A program made the translations under genes and the position numbers. From Cellulomonas sp. Leaf395 (lineage in GTDB: Bacteria; Actinomycetota; Actinomycetes; Actinomycetales; Cellulomonadaceae), in the NCBI RefSeq assembly GCF_001424125.1, contig NZ_LMQI01000005.1, forward strand, positions 913,495-977,494: 64,000 bases of DNA, read 5' to 3'. Positions 50,819 to 60,107 of this stretch are shown one piece after another. The first letter of the stretch is position 1; each line of letters opens with the position of its first letter. The notes beneath the pieces were generated by a model. The model did not search any database and was not told the DNA's origin. It was given only the letters and a program-made list of their open reading frames with translations.

Positions 50819-52060
50819 ATGGCAGCGCCGCGCGTCCTCGCTATCGTCCTCGCAGGTGGGGAGGGCAAACGTCTGATGCCCCTCACCGCCGACCGTGCCA
50901 AGCCGGCGGTCCCCTTCGGTGGGCTGTACCGGCTGATCGACTTCGCTCTGTCGAACGTCATCAACTCGCGGTACCTGCACGTCATCGTGCTGACCCAGTA
51001 CAAGTCGCACAGCCTCGACCGGCACGTGTCCAAGACGTGGCGCATGTCGCCGCTGCTGGGCAACTACGTGGCCGCCGTCCCCGCGCAGCAGCGCGTCGGC
51101 AAGCACTGGTACCTGGGCAGCGCCGACGCGATCTACCAGTGCCTGAACATCATCGAGGACGAGCGTCCCGACATCGTGGTGGTGGTCGGCGCGGACCACG
51201 TCTACCGCATGGACTTCTCCCAGATGGTCGACGCCCACATCACCTCCGGTGCCGAGTTCACGGTCGCCGCGATCCGGCAGCCGATCGAGGAGGCCGACCA
51301 GTTCGGCGTCATCGAGACCGACCCCGCGGATCCCACGCGCATCAAGGCGTTCCTCGAGAAGCCGACCGACCCGGTGGGCCTGGCCGACTCCCCCGGCGAG
51401 ATCCTCGCGTCGATGGGCAACTACGTCGCCGACGCGGACGCGCTCGTCGCCGCGGTGACCGCCGACGCGGAGAACGTGAGCTCGCGCCATGACATGGGCG
51501 GCGACATCGCCCCGTACTTCGTGGAGCGCGGCACCGCAGGCGTCTACGACTTCCTGCGCAACGACGTCCCCGGCTCCACCCCGCGCGACCGCGACTACTG
51601 GCGCGACGTCGGGACGATCGACGCGTTCTACGAGGCCAACATCGACCTGATCTCCATCGAGCCGGTGTTCAACCTCTACAACGACGAGTGGCCGCTCTAC
51701 AGCGGGTACACCAGCCTGGCTCCCGCCAAGTTCATCCACGCCGGCGCGGGCAGGCTCGGTCACGCCGTGGACTCGGTCGTCTCGCCGGGGGTGCTGGTCT
51801 CCGGCGCGACGGTGTCCGGGTCCGTCCTCTCGCCGGGCGTCCGGCTGCACTCGTGGGCGCAGGTCACGGACTCGGTGCTCTTCGACGACGTCCACATCGG
51901 CCGGTACGCCCAGATCCACCGGGCGATCATCGACAAGAACGTCGTCGTCCCGGAACGCGTCAGGGTCGGCCTCGACCACGACCACGACCGCGCCCGTGGC
52001 TTCACCGTCACGGAGTCCGGCATCACCGTCATCCCGAAGGGGACCGTCATCCCGGAGTGA
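50819..52060 (+). CDS. glgC: Glucose-1-phosphate adenylyltransferase
   Basis: This 413-residue enzyme makes ADP-glucose from ATP and glucose-1-phosphate for glycogen. It has LAGGEGKRLMPLTADRAKPAVPF (cited as AGGEGKRLMPLTADRAKPA), the nucleotide-binding and allosteric N terminus, GADHVYRMDF with the metal-binding Asp, and a C-terminal beta-helix (VVSPGVLVSGATVSGSVL). TAGGGT at 50806-50811 is followed by seven bases and the ATG at 50819. Confidence 0.95.
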   Translation: MAAPRVLAIVLAGGEGKRLMPLTADRAKPAVPFGGLYRLIDFALSNVINSRYLHVIVLTQYKSHSLDRHVSKTWRMSPLLGNYVAAVPAQQRVGKHWYLGSADAIYQCLNIIEDERPDIVVVVGADHVYRMDFSQMVDAHITSGAEFTVAAIRQPIEEADQFGVIETDPADPTRIKAFLEKPTDPVGLADSPGEILASMGNYVADADALVAAVTADAENVSSRHDMGGDIAPYFVERGTAGVYDFLRNDVPGSTPRDRDYWRDVGTIDAFYEANIDLISIEPVFNLYNDEWPLYSGYTSLAPAKFIHAGAGRLGHAVDSVVSPGVLVSGATVSGSVLSPGVRLHSWAQVTDSVLFDDVHIGRYAQIHRAIIDKNVVVPERVRVGLDHDHDRARGFTVTESGITVIPKGTVIPE

Positions 52061-52105
52061 GCGGCCGTGACGCGCGACCCGCGTGCGGCACTACCCTCAC
52101 CTCCC

Positions 52106-52750
52106 GTGAGCACCTACGAGCCCCACCTCGTCGTCATGGACGTCGACTCGACGTTCATCACCGGTGAGGTCGTCGAGCTGCTCGCGGCGCACGCCGGATC
52201 CGAGGTGCTGGTCACCGAGATCACCGAGCGGGCGATGCGCGGCGAGATCGACTTCGCGGCCTCCCTGCACGAGCGCGTCGCGACGCTCGCCGGTCTGCCC
52301 GAGTCCGTCCTGGCCGACGTGCTCGGCCAGGTCGAGCCGTCGCCGGGTGCGCGGGAGCTCGTCACGGAGCTCCAGTCACGCGGCTGGCCGGTCGGCCTCG
52401 TCTCGGGCGGCTTCATCGAGATCGTGCGCCCCCTCGCGACGTCGTTCGGCATCACTCTGACCCGCGCGAACGCGCTCGAGGTCGTCGACGGCCACCTCAC
52501 GGGCAAGGTGGACGGCCCGGTGATCGACCGGGCCGCCAAGGCCGCGGTGCTGCGCGAGTACGCCGAGTCGGTCGGCATCCCGATGGAGCGGACGATCGCC
52601 ATCGGGGACGGCGCCAACGACATCGACATGGTCGTGGCGGCCGGGTTCGGGATCGCCTTCAACGCCAAGCCGCTGCTGTGCCAGGCCGCCGACGCCGTCG
52701 TGCGGGACCGGCTGGACGCCGTCCTCGACCTGCCGGTCTTCGTGCCGTGA
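52106..52750 (+). CDS. serB: Phosphoserine phosphatase
   Basis: A 214-residue HAD phosphatase for the last step of serine synthesis. It has VVMDVDSTFI (nucleophile and acid Asp pair with the SerB-type extra Thr), LVSGGFIEIV (motif II Ser) and IGDGANDIDMV (motif III/IV acids). It lacks the N-terminal ACT domain of longer mycobacterial SerB2. The GTG at 52106 is preferred because TACCCT lies eight bases upstream; the frame is open to 52067 without similarity. Its stop overlaps the DUF4037 gene (GTGA). Confidence 0.9.
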   Translation: MSTYEPHLVVMDVDSTFITGEVVELLAAHAGSEVLVTEITERAMRGEIDFAASLHERVATLAGLPESVLADVLGQVEPSPGARELVTELQSRGWPVGLVSGGFIEIVRPLATSFGITLTRANALEVVDGHLTGKVDGPVIDRAAKAAVLREYAESVGIPMERTIAIGDGANDIDMVVAAGFGIAFNAKPLLCQAADAVVRDRLDAVLDLPVFVP

Positions 52751-53823
52751 CCGCGTTCGTGCCCGGCCTCGAGCTGGCGCGGACGCTCTACGACGAGGTC
52801 CGCCCGGTCCTGGCCGAGCGGGGGCTCGCGCACACCGCGGCGCTCGTCGGCCCCGGCTCGGACGTGCTGGGTCTCGACGACGCGACGTCGACCGACCACG
52901 ACTGGGGTCCCCGGCTCCAGCTGCTCCTGTCCCCCGACGACCACCTCGCGCAGGCCGCCGACCTGCACGAGGAGCTCCGGCACCGGCTCCCCCCGGAGGT
53001 CCACGGCTGGACCACCCGGGTCGCCCTGCCGGCATCGGACGGCACCCGTGGGCTCGGCGACGCCACCGTTACCGGCCCGGTGGACCACCGTGTCGAGATC
53101 CTCACGCTCGACGCGCTCCTGCACCGGCTGCTCGGCCCGATCGACGCGCGCGGTCCGATGACGGCGGCCGACTGGCTGGTCCTCCCGCAGCAGCAACTGC
53201 TGTCGCTCACCGCCGGCGCCGTCTTCCACGACGACCTCGGCCTCGAGGCGGTGCGCGAACGGCTGCGCTACTACCCGCACGACGTCTGGGTGTACCAGCA
53301 GGCCGCGGCGTGGACCGCGATCGGGCAGGACGAGCACCTGGCCCCGCGGGCGGGGATGGCCGGTGACGACCTCGGGTCCCGTCTCATCACCGCCCGCGTG
53401 TGCCGCACCAGCGTCCAGCTCGCGTTCCTCCAGGAGCGCCGGTACGCGCCCTACGACAAGTGGCTGGGGACGGCGCTCGCCCGGCTCGACTCGACCGCGC
53501 CGCTGCGGTCCGCGTTGGCGGCCACGCTCGCTGCGCCGCAGTGGCGGGAGCGGCAGGAGCGGCTCGGGGACGTCCTCGTGGCGCTTGTCCGGCGGCACAA
53601 CGGGCTCGGCCTGACCGCTCCGCTGCCCGAGGCACCGGTCGCGTTCCACGGCCGCCCGTTCGAGGTCATCGACGGTGCGGTGATCGCCCGTCGGCTCGCG
53701 GAGATCCTCACCGACCCCGACCTCGCACGACGACCGCTGGTCGGCGGGATCGACCTGCTCACCGCGATCACCGACCTCGCAGTCGACCTCGACCGGACCG
53801 CCGAGCTGCGCCGGCTCTACTGA
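52747..53823 (+). CDS. DUF4037 nucleotidyltransferase-like protein
   Basis: A 358-residue DUF4037 protein. ALVGPGSDVLGLDDATSTDHDWGPRL (cited as GLDDATSTDHDWGPRL) carries the D-x-D-like acids of a minimal nucleotidyltransferase fold. The C-terminal two-thirds is helical with VWVYQQAAAWTAIGQDEHLAPRAG and YAPYDKWLG. Activity is unproven. The start overlaps serB and both genes are likely translated together. Confidence 0.82.
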   Translation: MTAFVPGLELARTLYDEVRPVLAERGLAHTAALVGPGSDVLGLDDATSTDHDWGPRLQLLLSPDDHLAQAADLHEELRHRLPPEVHGWTTRVALPASDGTRGLGDATVTGPVDHRVEILTLDALLHRLLGPIDARGPMTAADWLVLPQQQLLSLTAGAVFHDDLGLEAVRERLRYYPHDVWVYQQAAAWTAIGQDEHLAPRAGMAGDDLGSRLITARVCRTSVQLAFLQERRYAPYDKWLGTALARLDSTAPLRSALAATLAAPQWRERQERLGDVLVALVRRHNGLGLTAPLPEAPVAFHGRPFEVIDGAVIARRLAEILTDPDLARRPLVGGIDLLTAITDLAVDLDRTAELRRLY

Positions 53824-53824
53824 C

Positions 53825-54385
53825 TCAGCCCAGGACCGCGAGCCGACGGAGCGCGGCCGTCCCGGAGGCGAGCGTGTCCCAGCCGGCGACCTCGAGCAGC
53901 GACCAGCTGGCGGTCGGGACGCCGACCCGGACGCGCTCGAGCGTCGCCGGGTCGGAGTCCGGCCCGGCCAGCAGGACCGCCGCCTGCGACATCGTCGGCT
54001 CGTGACCGACGACGAGTACCGTCCGCACGTCGGCGGGCACGGCCCGGACAAGCTCGACCAGCGCGCTCGAACCCGCGTAGTACAGGTCGTCGAGGTACCG
54101 GACGTCGGGGTCGGCACCGAGCGACGACCGGACGAGGTCCCACGTCTGCCGGGTCCGCACGCTGCTCGAGCAGAGCACGAGATCGGGGACGAGGTCGTCG
54201 GCAGCCACGGCCGCGCCCACCCTGGAGGACTGCTTGCGGCCGACGAGCGACAGCGGCCGCTGGATGTCCGGGATCAGGTCGGGGTGCTCGGCCTTGGCAT
54301 GGCGCAGGAGGAGGAGTCGCCGGGGACTGGTCTCGGACGTCACCGGCTCAGCGTCCCACTCCCCGCGCGCGTCGCCCAGGGTCAC
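53825..54385 (-). CDS. SixA-type histidine phosphatase family protein
   Basis: A 186-residue histidine phosphatase superfamily protein. The catalytic RHAKAEH is at about 28-34, with the second His in VVGHEPTMSQ (about 126) and the Arg of TRQTW. Bacterial SixA removes phosphate from phosphohistidine domains; the substrate here is unknown. The GTG at 54385 overlaps the fabI stop (GTGA), implying coupled translation; a GTG at 54343 is an alternative start. Confidence 0.85.
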   Translation of the reverse strand: MTLGDARGEWDAEPVTSETSPRRLLLLRHAKAEHPDLIPDIQRPLSLVGRKQSSRVGAAVAADDLVPDLVLCSSSVRTRQTWDLVRSSLGADPDVRYLDDLYYAGSSALVELVRAVPADVRTVLVVGHEPTMSQAAVLLAGPDSDPATLERVRVGVPTASWSLLEVAGWDTLASGTAALRRLAVLG

Positions 54386-55152
54386 AGACCCATCGCGTGG
54401 TAGCCGCCGTCGACGTGCACGATCTCGCCCGTGGTCGCCGGGAACCAGTCGGACAGCAACGCCGCGACCGCACGAGCCGTCGGCTCCGGGTCGAGCGCGT
54501 CCCAGCCGAGCGGCGCGCGCTCGGGCCAGCCGCCCTCCATGGCCTCGAAGCCCGGGATCGACTTGGCTGCCGTGGTGCGGATCGGGCCGGCGGAGACCAG
54601 GTTCACGCGGATGCCCTGGGGGCCGAGGTCGCGGGCCAGGTAGCGCGAGGTCGACTCGAAGGCAGCCTTGGCGACGCCCATCCAGTCATACACCGGCCAC
54701 GCGTAGCGGGCGTCGAACGTGAGGCCGACGATCGCACCCCCGGAGCTGAGCAGCGGCTGGGTAGCGACCGCGAGCGACTTCAGCGAGTACGCGCTGACCT
54801 GCAGCGCGGTCGCGACGTCGTCCCACTCGCCGGCCAGGAAGTTGCCGCCCATCACGGACTGCGGTGCGAAGCCGATCGAGTGCACGACACCGTCGAGCGA
54901 GTCGAAGCCCGCCTCGCGCACCCGGTCCGCGAGCGCCGCGAGGTCGTCGGCGTCGGTGACGTCGAGCTGCAGGACCGCCGCCTCCTTCGGGAGCCGCCGT
55001 GCGATGGCCTGCGTCAGCCGGAACTGGCGGCCGAACGAGGTGAGGAGCACCTCGGCACCCTCCTGCTGCGCCAGCCGCGCCACGTGGAAGGCGATCGAGC
55101 CGTCCGTGAGGACACCGGTGACCAGGAGCTTCTTGCCGTCGAGCAGACCCAT
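54382..55152 (-). CDS. fabI: Enoyl-ACP reductase, NADH (FabI/InhA type)
   Basis: This 256-residue enzyme catalyses the last reduction of the FAS-II cycle. It starts MGLLDGKKLLVTGVLTDGSI, has the active-site YDWMGVAKAAFES (Tyr-x6-Lys, as in InhA), and the NAD loop VVHSIGFAPQSV. InhA-like proteins are isoniazid/triclosan targets in mycobacteria. It is 55 bases downstream of fabG on the same strand, as in mycobacteria (fabG-inhA). Confidence 0.95.
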   Translation of the reverse strand: MGLLDGKKLLVTGVLTDGSIAFHVARLAQQEGAEVLLTSFGRQFRLTQAIARRLPKEAAVLQLDVTDADDLAALADRVREAGFDSLDGVVHSIGFAPQSVMGGNFLAGEWDDVATALQVSAYSLKSLAVATQPLLSSGGAIVGLTFDARYAWPVYDWMGVAKAAFESTSRYLARDLGPQGIRVNLVSAGPIRTTAAKSIPGFEAMEGGWPERAPLGWDALDPEPTARAVAALLSDWFPATTGEIVHVDGGYHAMGL

Positions 55153-55206
55153 GTGCGTTCCGTTCTCGTTCGTCGTGCAGGAGATTCGTCGTGCAAGAAG
55201 AGAGTG

Positions 55207-55947
55207 TCAGTGACCCATGCCGAGGCCGCCGTCGACGGGGATGACCGCGCCGGAGATGTAGCCCGCCGCGTCCGACGCGACGAACTCGACGACGCCGGCC
55301 ACCTCGTCGGGCAGGGCGAACCGGCCGAGCGGGATGGACTCGCGGTACGCCTTCTGCTTGTCCTCGGGCAGCGCGCGCGTCATGTCGGTGTCGATGAAGC
55401 CGGGTGCGACGACGTTCGCCGTGATCGCGCGACCGCCCAGCTCACGGGTGATCGAGCGGGCCATGCCGACGAGCGCCGACTTGGACGCCGCGTAGTTGAC
55501 CTGGCCGGCCGACCCGTACAGGCCGACCACCGAGGAGATGAAGATGATGCGGCCGCGGCGCAGGCGGATCATGCCCTTGCTGGCGCGGCGGGCGCAGCGG
55601 AAGGCGCCGGTGAGGTTGACGTCGAGGACCTCGGAGAACTCCTCGTCGGTCATCCGCATGAGCAACTGGTCGCGCGTGACACCCGCGTTGGCGACGAGCA
55701 CCTCGACCGGGCCGTGCTCGGCCTCGATCTGCGCGAACGCCGCGTCGACGCTGGCCGTGTCGCGCACGTCGCCGACGACGCCGAGGACGCCGGCGGGCAG
55801 GTCGCCGGAGCGGTAGATGGTCGCGACCTTGTCGCCGTTGGCGACGAAGCGCTCCGCGATCGCCCTGCCGATGCCGCGGTTGGCGCCGGTCACGAGGACG
55901 CTTCGTGCGGTCGGCGGGGTCGCTGTGTTGTCGGAAGTCTCAGGCAC
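55207..55947 (-). CDS. fabG: 3-oxoacyl-ACP reductase
   Basis: A 246-residue classical short-chain dehydrogenase reducing beta-ketoacyl-ACP in FAS-II with NADPH. It has VLVTGANRGIGRAIAERFV (TGxxxGxG), NAGVTRD, the catalytic Ser in ISSVVGLYG and YAASKSALVGMAR (YxxxK). The GTG at 55947 follows TAACGT by eight bases, so it is leaderless; a longer frame upstream has no family similarity. First gene of fabG-fabI-sixA. Confidence 0.93.
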   Translation of the reverse strand: MPETSDNTATPPTARSVLVTGANRGIGRAIAERFVANGDKVATIYRSGDLPAGVLGVVGDVRDTASVDAAFAQIEAEHGPVEVLVANAGVTRDQLLMRMTDEEFSEVLDVNLTGAFRCARRASKGMIRLRRGRIIFISSVVGLYGSAGQVNYAASKSALVGMARSITRELGGRAITANVVAPGFIDTDMTRALPEDKQKAYRESIPLGRFALPDEVAGVVEFVASDAAGYISGAVIPVDGGLGMGH

Positions 55948-56080
55948 GGGACACGACGTTATCCGACGTCCCCCGTGCGTCGCGGCAGGGTCCGCGCCCA
56001 TGTTCGTCGCGTCGCGTTGTGGGACCTGGACAAGTCCGGCCCTCAGCGCTCCCACAGCCGAGCCGGACTAGAATCACGTG

Positions 56081-56440
56081 GTGAGCAGCATCCGTCGGCG
56101 CCCGGACCTCCCCTCGGAGGGGGTCCCCAGCATCACCCAGGCACCCGAGCCGCTCACCGACGACATGGCCCGTCGGCAGAAGCGCTACCTCGTGCAGATG
56201 GGCATCCGCATCATCTGCTTCGCCGCTGCCGTGCTGACCTGGGGCACGATCCCGATGTGGGCCTCGTTGCTGCTGATCGTCGCCGCCGTCGTGCTGCCCT
56301 ACTCCGCGGTGCTGATCGCCAACGCCGGTCGCGAGCGCCGCGACTCGGACGGGACGTTCATGACGCCGCGCGAGATCGGTCCGGGCAGCGGCACCCCCCG
56401 TGGGCTCGGCTCTCCGGACCAGCCGGACGGTCATCAGTGA
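56081..56440 (+). CDS. DUF3099 membrane protein
   Basis: A 119-residue protein with two membrane segments (about 40-60 IRIICFAAAVLTWGTIPMW and 62-82 SLLLIVAAVVLPYSAVLIAN) and cytoplasmic tails. Starts SIRRRPDLPSEGVPSITQAPEPL. DUF3099 is actinobacteria-specific with no known function. TAGAAT (56069-56074) is six bases before the GTG at 56081; the GTG at 56078 is possible. It forms an overlapping run with the next two genes. Confidence 0.82.
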   Translation: MSSIRRRPDLPSEGVPSITQAPEPLTDDMARRQKRYLVQMGIRIICFAAAVLTWGTIPMWASLLLIVAAVVLPYSAVLIANAGRERRDSDGTFMTPREIGPGSGTPRGLGSPDQPDGHQ

Positions 56441-56679
56441 GCCTGTTCGCGCCCGTCCCTGATGCCGTCGACGAGCTGGTCTGCAGCAGTCGCGGCTGCC
56501 GGGCCGAGGCGACGTGGGGCCTGCTCTGGAACAACCCGAGGCTGCACACCCCGGACCGGCGCAAGGTCTGGCTGGCCTGCGACGAGCACCGTGAGCACCT
56601 GAGCCAGTTCCTCGACGTGCGCGGGTTCCTGCAGAGCGTCGTCCCCGCGGCGGATCTCGAGTCCGCGCCCCGGTCATGA
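56437..56679 (+). CDS. Small Cys/His-rich protein of unknown function
   Basis: An 80-residue protein with CSSRGCRAEATWGLLWNNP, then RRKVWLACDEHREHLSQFL, which gives a Cys-x4-Cys ... Cys-x2-His-x3-His pattern that could bind zinc or a haem/iron centre. Such proteins are common next to SURF1 in actinobacteria and are often misannotated. It overlaps DUF3099 at the start (GTGA) and SURF1 at the end (ATGA), so the three are translated together. Confidence 0.72.
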   Translation: MSLFAPVPDAVDELVCSSRGCRAEATWGLLWNNPRLHTPDRRKVWLACDEHREHLSQFLDVRGFLQSVVPAADLESAPRS

Positions 56680-57635
56680 GCCCCGCGGCCCGTCGCGCCA
56701 CGGTGCTGGTCCTCGTCGGGATCGTCCTGGCGGTGGTCTGCACGTTCCTGGGTCGCTGGCAGTGGGACCGGCACGTGTGGCGCGACGGCGCGATCGCCGT
56801 GGTCGAGGGCAACTGGTCCGCCGACCCGGTGCCGCTCGACACGGTCCTGCCGTCCCCGGACGCACCGCTCACGGATGCCGACGTGTGGCAGCGCGTGAGC
56901 GTCGTCGGGCACTACGCGACGGAGGGCACCGTCCTGCTGCGCAACCGGCCCGTCGACGGCACCCCGGCCTACCACGTGCTGGTGCCGTTCGTCGTCGAGG
57001 ACGCGTCCGCGGGGACCGCCACCGACCCGACACAGGCAGGCTCGGTGCTCGTGGTCGACCGGGGGTGGGTCCCGCCGGGACTGGACGGCAGCGTCGACGT
57101 CACCCCGCCCGCCGCGCCCGAGGGCACGATCACGCTCACGGCGCGGCTGCGGCACGACGAGCCGGCCTCGAACCGCGACGCACCAGCGGGGCAGGTCCAG
57201 GCGATCTCCGCCGAGCAGGTGCTGGCGGCCGGCGGGGTCGAGGGCGAGACGTACGAGGCCTACGTCGCGATGACGCAGGAGGAGCCGTCCGTGGACCCTG
57301 TCCCCGGCGTGCTCGCCGCGCCGAGCACGGACCCCGGGTCGCACCTGTCGTACGCGTTCCAGTGGTGGACGTTCGCGCTCGGCGGCCTCGTCGCGTTCTG
57401 CCTGGGCGCGCGCCGCGAGCTGCAGGACGGGCGGGAGGAACTCGACGCGGAGGCGCCCGCACCGGCGCCCCCCACGGTGAGCGCCGACGGAGTCGAGCTC
57501 TGGCCCACCCGCGACACCCCGCGACCCCGTCGCGCACCGACGGCACCCGATGTCCCCCGACGTCGCGGCGGTCGCGACGAGGACGCCGAGGACGCCCTCA
57601 TCGACGCCCAGCTGGGCGAGCGGGACGAACGCTAG
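56676..57635 (+). CDS. SURF1 family protein
   Basis: A 319-residue membrane protein helping cytochrome c oxidase assembly. It has an N-terminal segment (TVLVLVGIVLAVVCTFLGRWQWDRH; here FLGRWQWDRH is the family-typical GxWQxxR) and the extracytoplasmic SURF1 domain with VSVVGHYATEGTVLLRNRP and DRGWVPPG. A C-terminal segment (YAFQWWTFALGGLVAFCLGA) follows, then an actinobacterial proline-rich tail of about 80 residues. Convergent with the ABC-F gene, overlapping by 4 bases. Confidence 0.9.
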   Translation: MSPAARRATVLVLVGIVLAVVCTFLGRWQWDRHVWRDGAIAVVEGNWSADPVPLDTVLPSPDAPLTDADVWQRVSVVGHYATEGTVLLRNRPVDGTPAYHVLVPFVVEDASAGTATDPTQAGSVLVVDRGWVPPGLDGSVDVTPPAAPEGTITLTARLRHDEPASNRDAPAGQVQAISAEQVLAAGGVEGETYEAYVAMTQEEPSVDPVPGVLAAPSTDPGSHLSYAFQWWTFALGGLVAFCLGARRELQDGREELDAEAPAPAPPTVSADGVELWPTRDTPRPRRAPTAPDVPRRRGGRDEDAEDALIDAQLGERDER

Positions 57636-59230
57636 GCCAGCGCGATCAGGTCGAGGTACGCCGGGCTCCACAGGTCCTCGTCACCGTCGGGCAGCAGCAG
57701 CACCCGCTCCGGGTCGAGCGCCGCGACGGCGCCCTCGTCGTGCGACACGAGGACCACGGCACCGGCGTAGCCGCGCAGGGCCGCGAGGATCTCCTCGCGC
57801 GACGCCGGGTCGAGGTTGTTCGTCGGCTCGTCGAGGAGCAGGACGTTGGCGCTGGAGACCACCAGGGCCGCGAGCGCCAGACGGGTCTTCTCGCCACCGG
57901 ACAGCACGCGGGCGGGCTTGTCGGCGTCGTCCCCCGAGAACAGGAACGAGCCGAGGACGGAGCGCACCTGGGTCTCGGTGAGGTCCGGGGCGTTGGACTT
58001 GAGGTTCTCGACGACGGTCCGCTCGAGGTCGAGCGTCTCGTGCTCCTGCGCGTAGTAGCCGAGCTTGAGACCGTGCCCGGGCCGGACCTCGCCCGTGTCG
58101 GACTTCTCGATGCCGCCCAGGATCCGCAGCAGCGTGGTCTTGCCGGCACCGTTGAGGCCGAGCACCACGACCTTGCTCCCCCGGTCGATCGCCAGGTCGA
58201 CGTCCGTGAAGACCTCCTGGGACCCGTACGTCTTGGACAGGCCGGCGGCCGTCAGCGGGGTCTTGCCGCACGCGGCGGGCTCGGGGAACCGCAGGCGCGC
58301 GACCTTGTCCGACGCCCGCACCTCTTCCAGACCGGACAGCAGTCGCTCGGCGCGGCGCGCCATGTTCTGCGCGGCGACGGTCTTGGTGGCCTTCGCGCGC
58401 ATCTTGTCCGCCTGCGCCATGAGGGCGGAGGCCTTCTTCTCGGCGTTGGCCCGCTCGCGGCGGCGACGCTTCTCGTCGGTCTCGCGCTGCTGCAGGTATG
58501 CGTCCCAGCCCAGCGCGTACTGGTCGAGCTGCGACCGGTTGGCGTCCAGGTGGAACACCTTGTTGACCGTGGCGCGCAGCAGGTCGGCGTCGTGGGAGAT
58601 CACGACGAACCCGCCGGAGTACGCGCGCAGGTAGTCACGCAGCCACATGATCGAGTCGGCGTCGAGGTGGTTGGTCGGCTCGTCGAGGAGCAGCGTCTCC
58701 ACGCCGGAGAACAGGATGCGCGCGAGCTCGACGCGGCGGCGCTGGCCGCCGGACAGCGTCCCGATGGTCTGACCGAGCACGCGCTCGTCGAGGCCGAGGT
58801 TCGAGGCGATGCGGTGCGCCTCGCTCTCGGCCGCGTACCCGCCGGCCGCGTTGAACCGCGCGTCGAGCCGCGTGTAGCGCTCCATGGCCTTGTCGCGGAG
58901 GTCGTCGTCGGTGCTCGCCATCGCCGACTCGGTCGCCCGCATCGCGCGGACGATCTCGTCGAGACCGCGGGCGGACAGCACCCGGTCCATCGCGAGCGCG
59001 TCGAGGTCCCCGGTGCGCGGGTCCTGCGGGAGATAGCCGACGTCGCCGGAGCGGATGATCTGGCCACCGGTGGGCTGGGTCTCCCCCGCCAGGGTCTTGG
59101 TGAGGGTGGTCTTGCCGGCGCCGTTGCGACCGACCAGACCGATCCGGTCGCCGGCCGCGATGCGGAACGACGACTCCTCGAGCAGCACTCGTGCGCCGAT
59201 GCGCAGCTCGACAGCCTGGGCAGTGATCAC
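57632..59230 (-). CDS. ABC-F family ATP-binding protein
   Basis: A 532-residue soluble protein with two ABC ATPase domains in one chain and no membrane segment. Domain 1 has Walker A VGRNGAGKTTLTK, signature LSGGQRRRVELAR and LLLDEPTNHLDADS; domain 2 has LGLNGAGKTTLLR, LSGGEKTRLALAALV and LLLDEPTNNLDP. Between them a basic coiled-coil linker (RETDEKRRRRERANAEKK) reaches the ribosome in this family. It may be an EttA/Uup-type translation factor or antibiotic protection protein. GGAGGAA precedes the GTG start. Confidence 0.9.
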   Translation of the reverse strand: MITAQAVELRIGARVLLEESSFRIAAGDRIGLVGRNGAGKTTLTKTLAGETQPTGGQIIRSGDVGYLPQDPRTGDLDALAMDRVLSARGLDEIVRAMRATESAMASTDDDLRDKAMERYTRLDARFNAAGGYAAESEAHRIASNLGLDERVLGQTIGTLSGGQRRRVELARILFSGVETLLLDEPTNHLDADSIMWLRDYLRAYSGGFVVISHDADLLRATVNKVFHLDANRSQLDQYALGWDAYLQQRETDEKRRRRERANAEKKASALMAQADKMRAKATKTVAAQNMARRAERLLSGLEEVRASDKVARLRFPEPAACGKTPLTAAGLSKTYGSQEVFTDVDLAIDRGSKVVVLGLNGAGKTTLLRILGGIEKSDTGEVRPGHGLKLGYYAQEHETLDLERTVVENLKSNAPDLTETQVRSVLGSFLFSGDDADKPARVLSGGEKTRLALAALVVSSANVLLLDEPTNNLDPASREEILAALRGYAGAVVLVSHDEGAVAALDPERVLLLPDGDEDLWSPAYLDLIALA

Positions 59231-59401
59231 TTGACGGTTTCCTCCGAGTTCGCCGCGCTGGCGTTGGCCAGGGGCACAAACGCCAGCAAGTCTACGACCG
59301 GCTAGCGTGGCGACCGGTCGCACGGGGCCGGTAGCAGGGCTGACCGCACCCCCGAACCACGCGGGAACGACCGCACTCGCCACGACGATCAAGGGGTAGC
59401 C

Positions 59402-60091
59402 ATGACCAGTGGGCCTGAGAACGAGACCGCCGCCGCACTTCCCGCCCCGATCGTCCGGGCTTCGGTGTCCACCGACGTCGCCCTGATCGCCACGTTCGCC
59501 GCCTTCATCGCGGTGTGCGCGATCCTGCCCGGCATCCCGACGCCGTCCGGCGTCCCCATCACGCTCCAGACGTTCGCCGTGATCCTGGCGGGGCTCGTGC
59601 TCGGCGCTCGCCGCGGCGGCCTGGCGACACTGCTCTACGTCGTGCTCGGGCTGGCCGGACTGCCCATCTTCTCGGGCGGTGTCGGGGGTGTCGCCGTCCT
59701 GGCCGGACCCTCGGTCGGCTACCTGCTGGCGTTCCCCTTCGCAGCGGCCCTCGCCGGGGTGTTCGCCGGTGTCGCGCTGCGCGGCGCCGACCGCCTGATG
59801 GCGTCCTCGTTCGCCGACGGCCTCGCCGGCAGGGTCGGCGACGGCGTCGGCCGCGCACCGTCGGCGTGGCGGTACCCGCTCCTGGTCGTGGCCGGGCTGG
59901 CCGCGAGCTTCCTGACGATCCACCCCGCCGGCATCGTCGGCCTCATGGCGCGCCTCGGCCTGTCGTTCCGCGAGGCCCTCGCCATCGACGTCGTGTACTG
60001 GCCGGGCGACGTGCTGAAGAACCTCGCCGCCGCGGCGGTGGCGGTCGCGATCTTCAAGGCGTTTCCCGACATGCTGCGCACGCGACGCTGA
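59402..60091 (+). CDS. bioY: Biotin ECF transporter S component
   Basis: The biotin-binding membrane component of an energy-coupling-factor transporter. The 229-residue protein has six membrane segments and the BioY signature LPGIPTPSGVPITLQTFAVILAG (cited as GVPITLQTFAVILAGLVLGA) followed by GGLATLLYVVLGLAGLPIF. HPAGIVGLM and DVVYWPGDVLKNLAAA are the typical C-terminal pieces. It heads bioY-bioM-bioN. The 170-base gap upstream has no obvious biotin-repressor palindrome. Confidence 0.93.
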   Translation: MTSGPENETAAALPAPIVRASVSTDVALIATFAAFIAVCAILPGIPTPSGVPITLQTFAVILAGLVLGARRGGLATLLYVVLGLAGLPIFSGGVGGVAVLAGPSVGYLLAFPFAAALAGVFAGVALRGADRLMASSFADGLAGRVGDGVGRAPSAWRYPLLVVAGLAASFLTIHPAGIVGLMARLGLSFREALAIDVVYWPGDVLKNLAAAAVAVAIFKAFPDMLRTRR

Positions 60092-60107
60092 CCCCGATGC
60101 CGACCAC

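Noticed and set aside
54397..56436. Long plus-strand frame leading into the Cys/His-rich small gene
   Set aside because: The part before 56437 is antisense to fabI and fabG and has no family similarity; the GTG at 56437 overlapping the DUF3099 stop is the real start.
59231..59401. Biotin riboswitch or BioR/BirA operator upstream of bioY
   Set aside because: No convincing palindrome or conserved leader structure was found in this gap.
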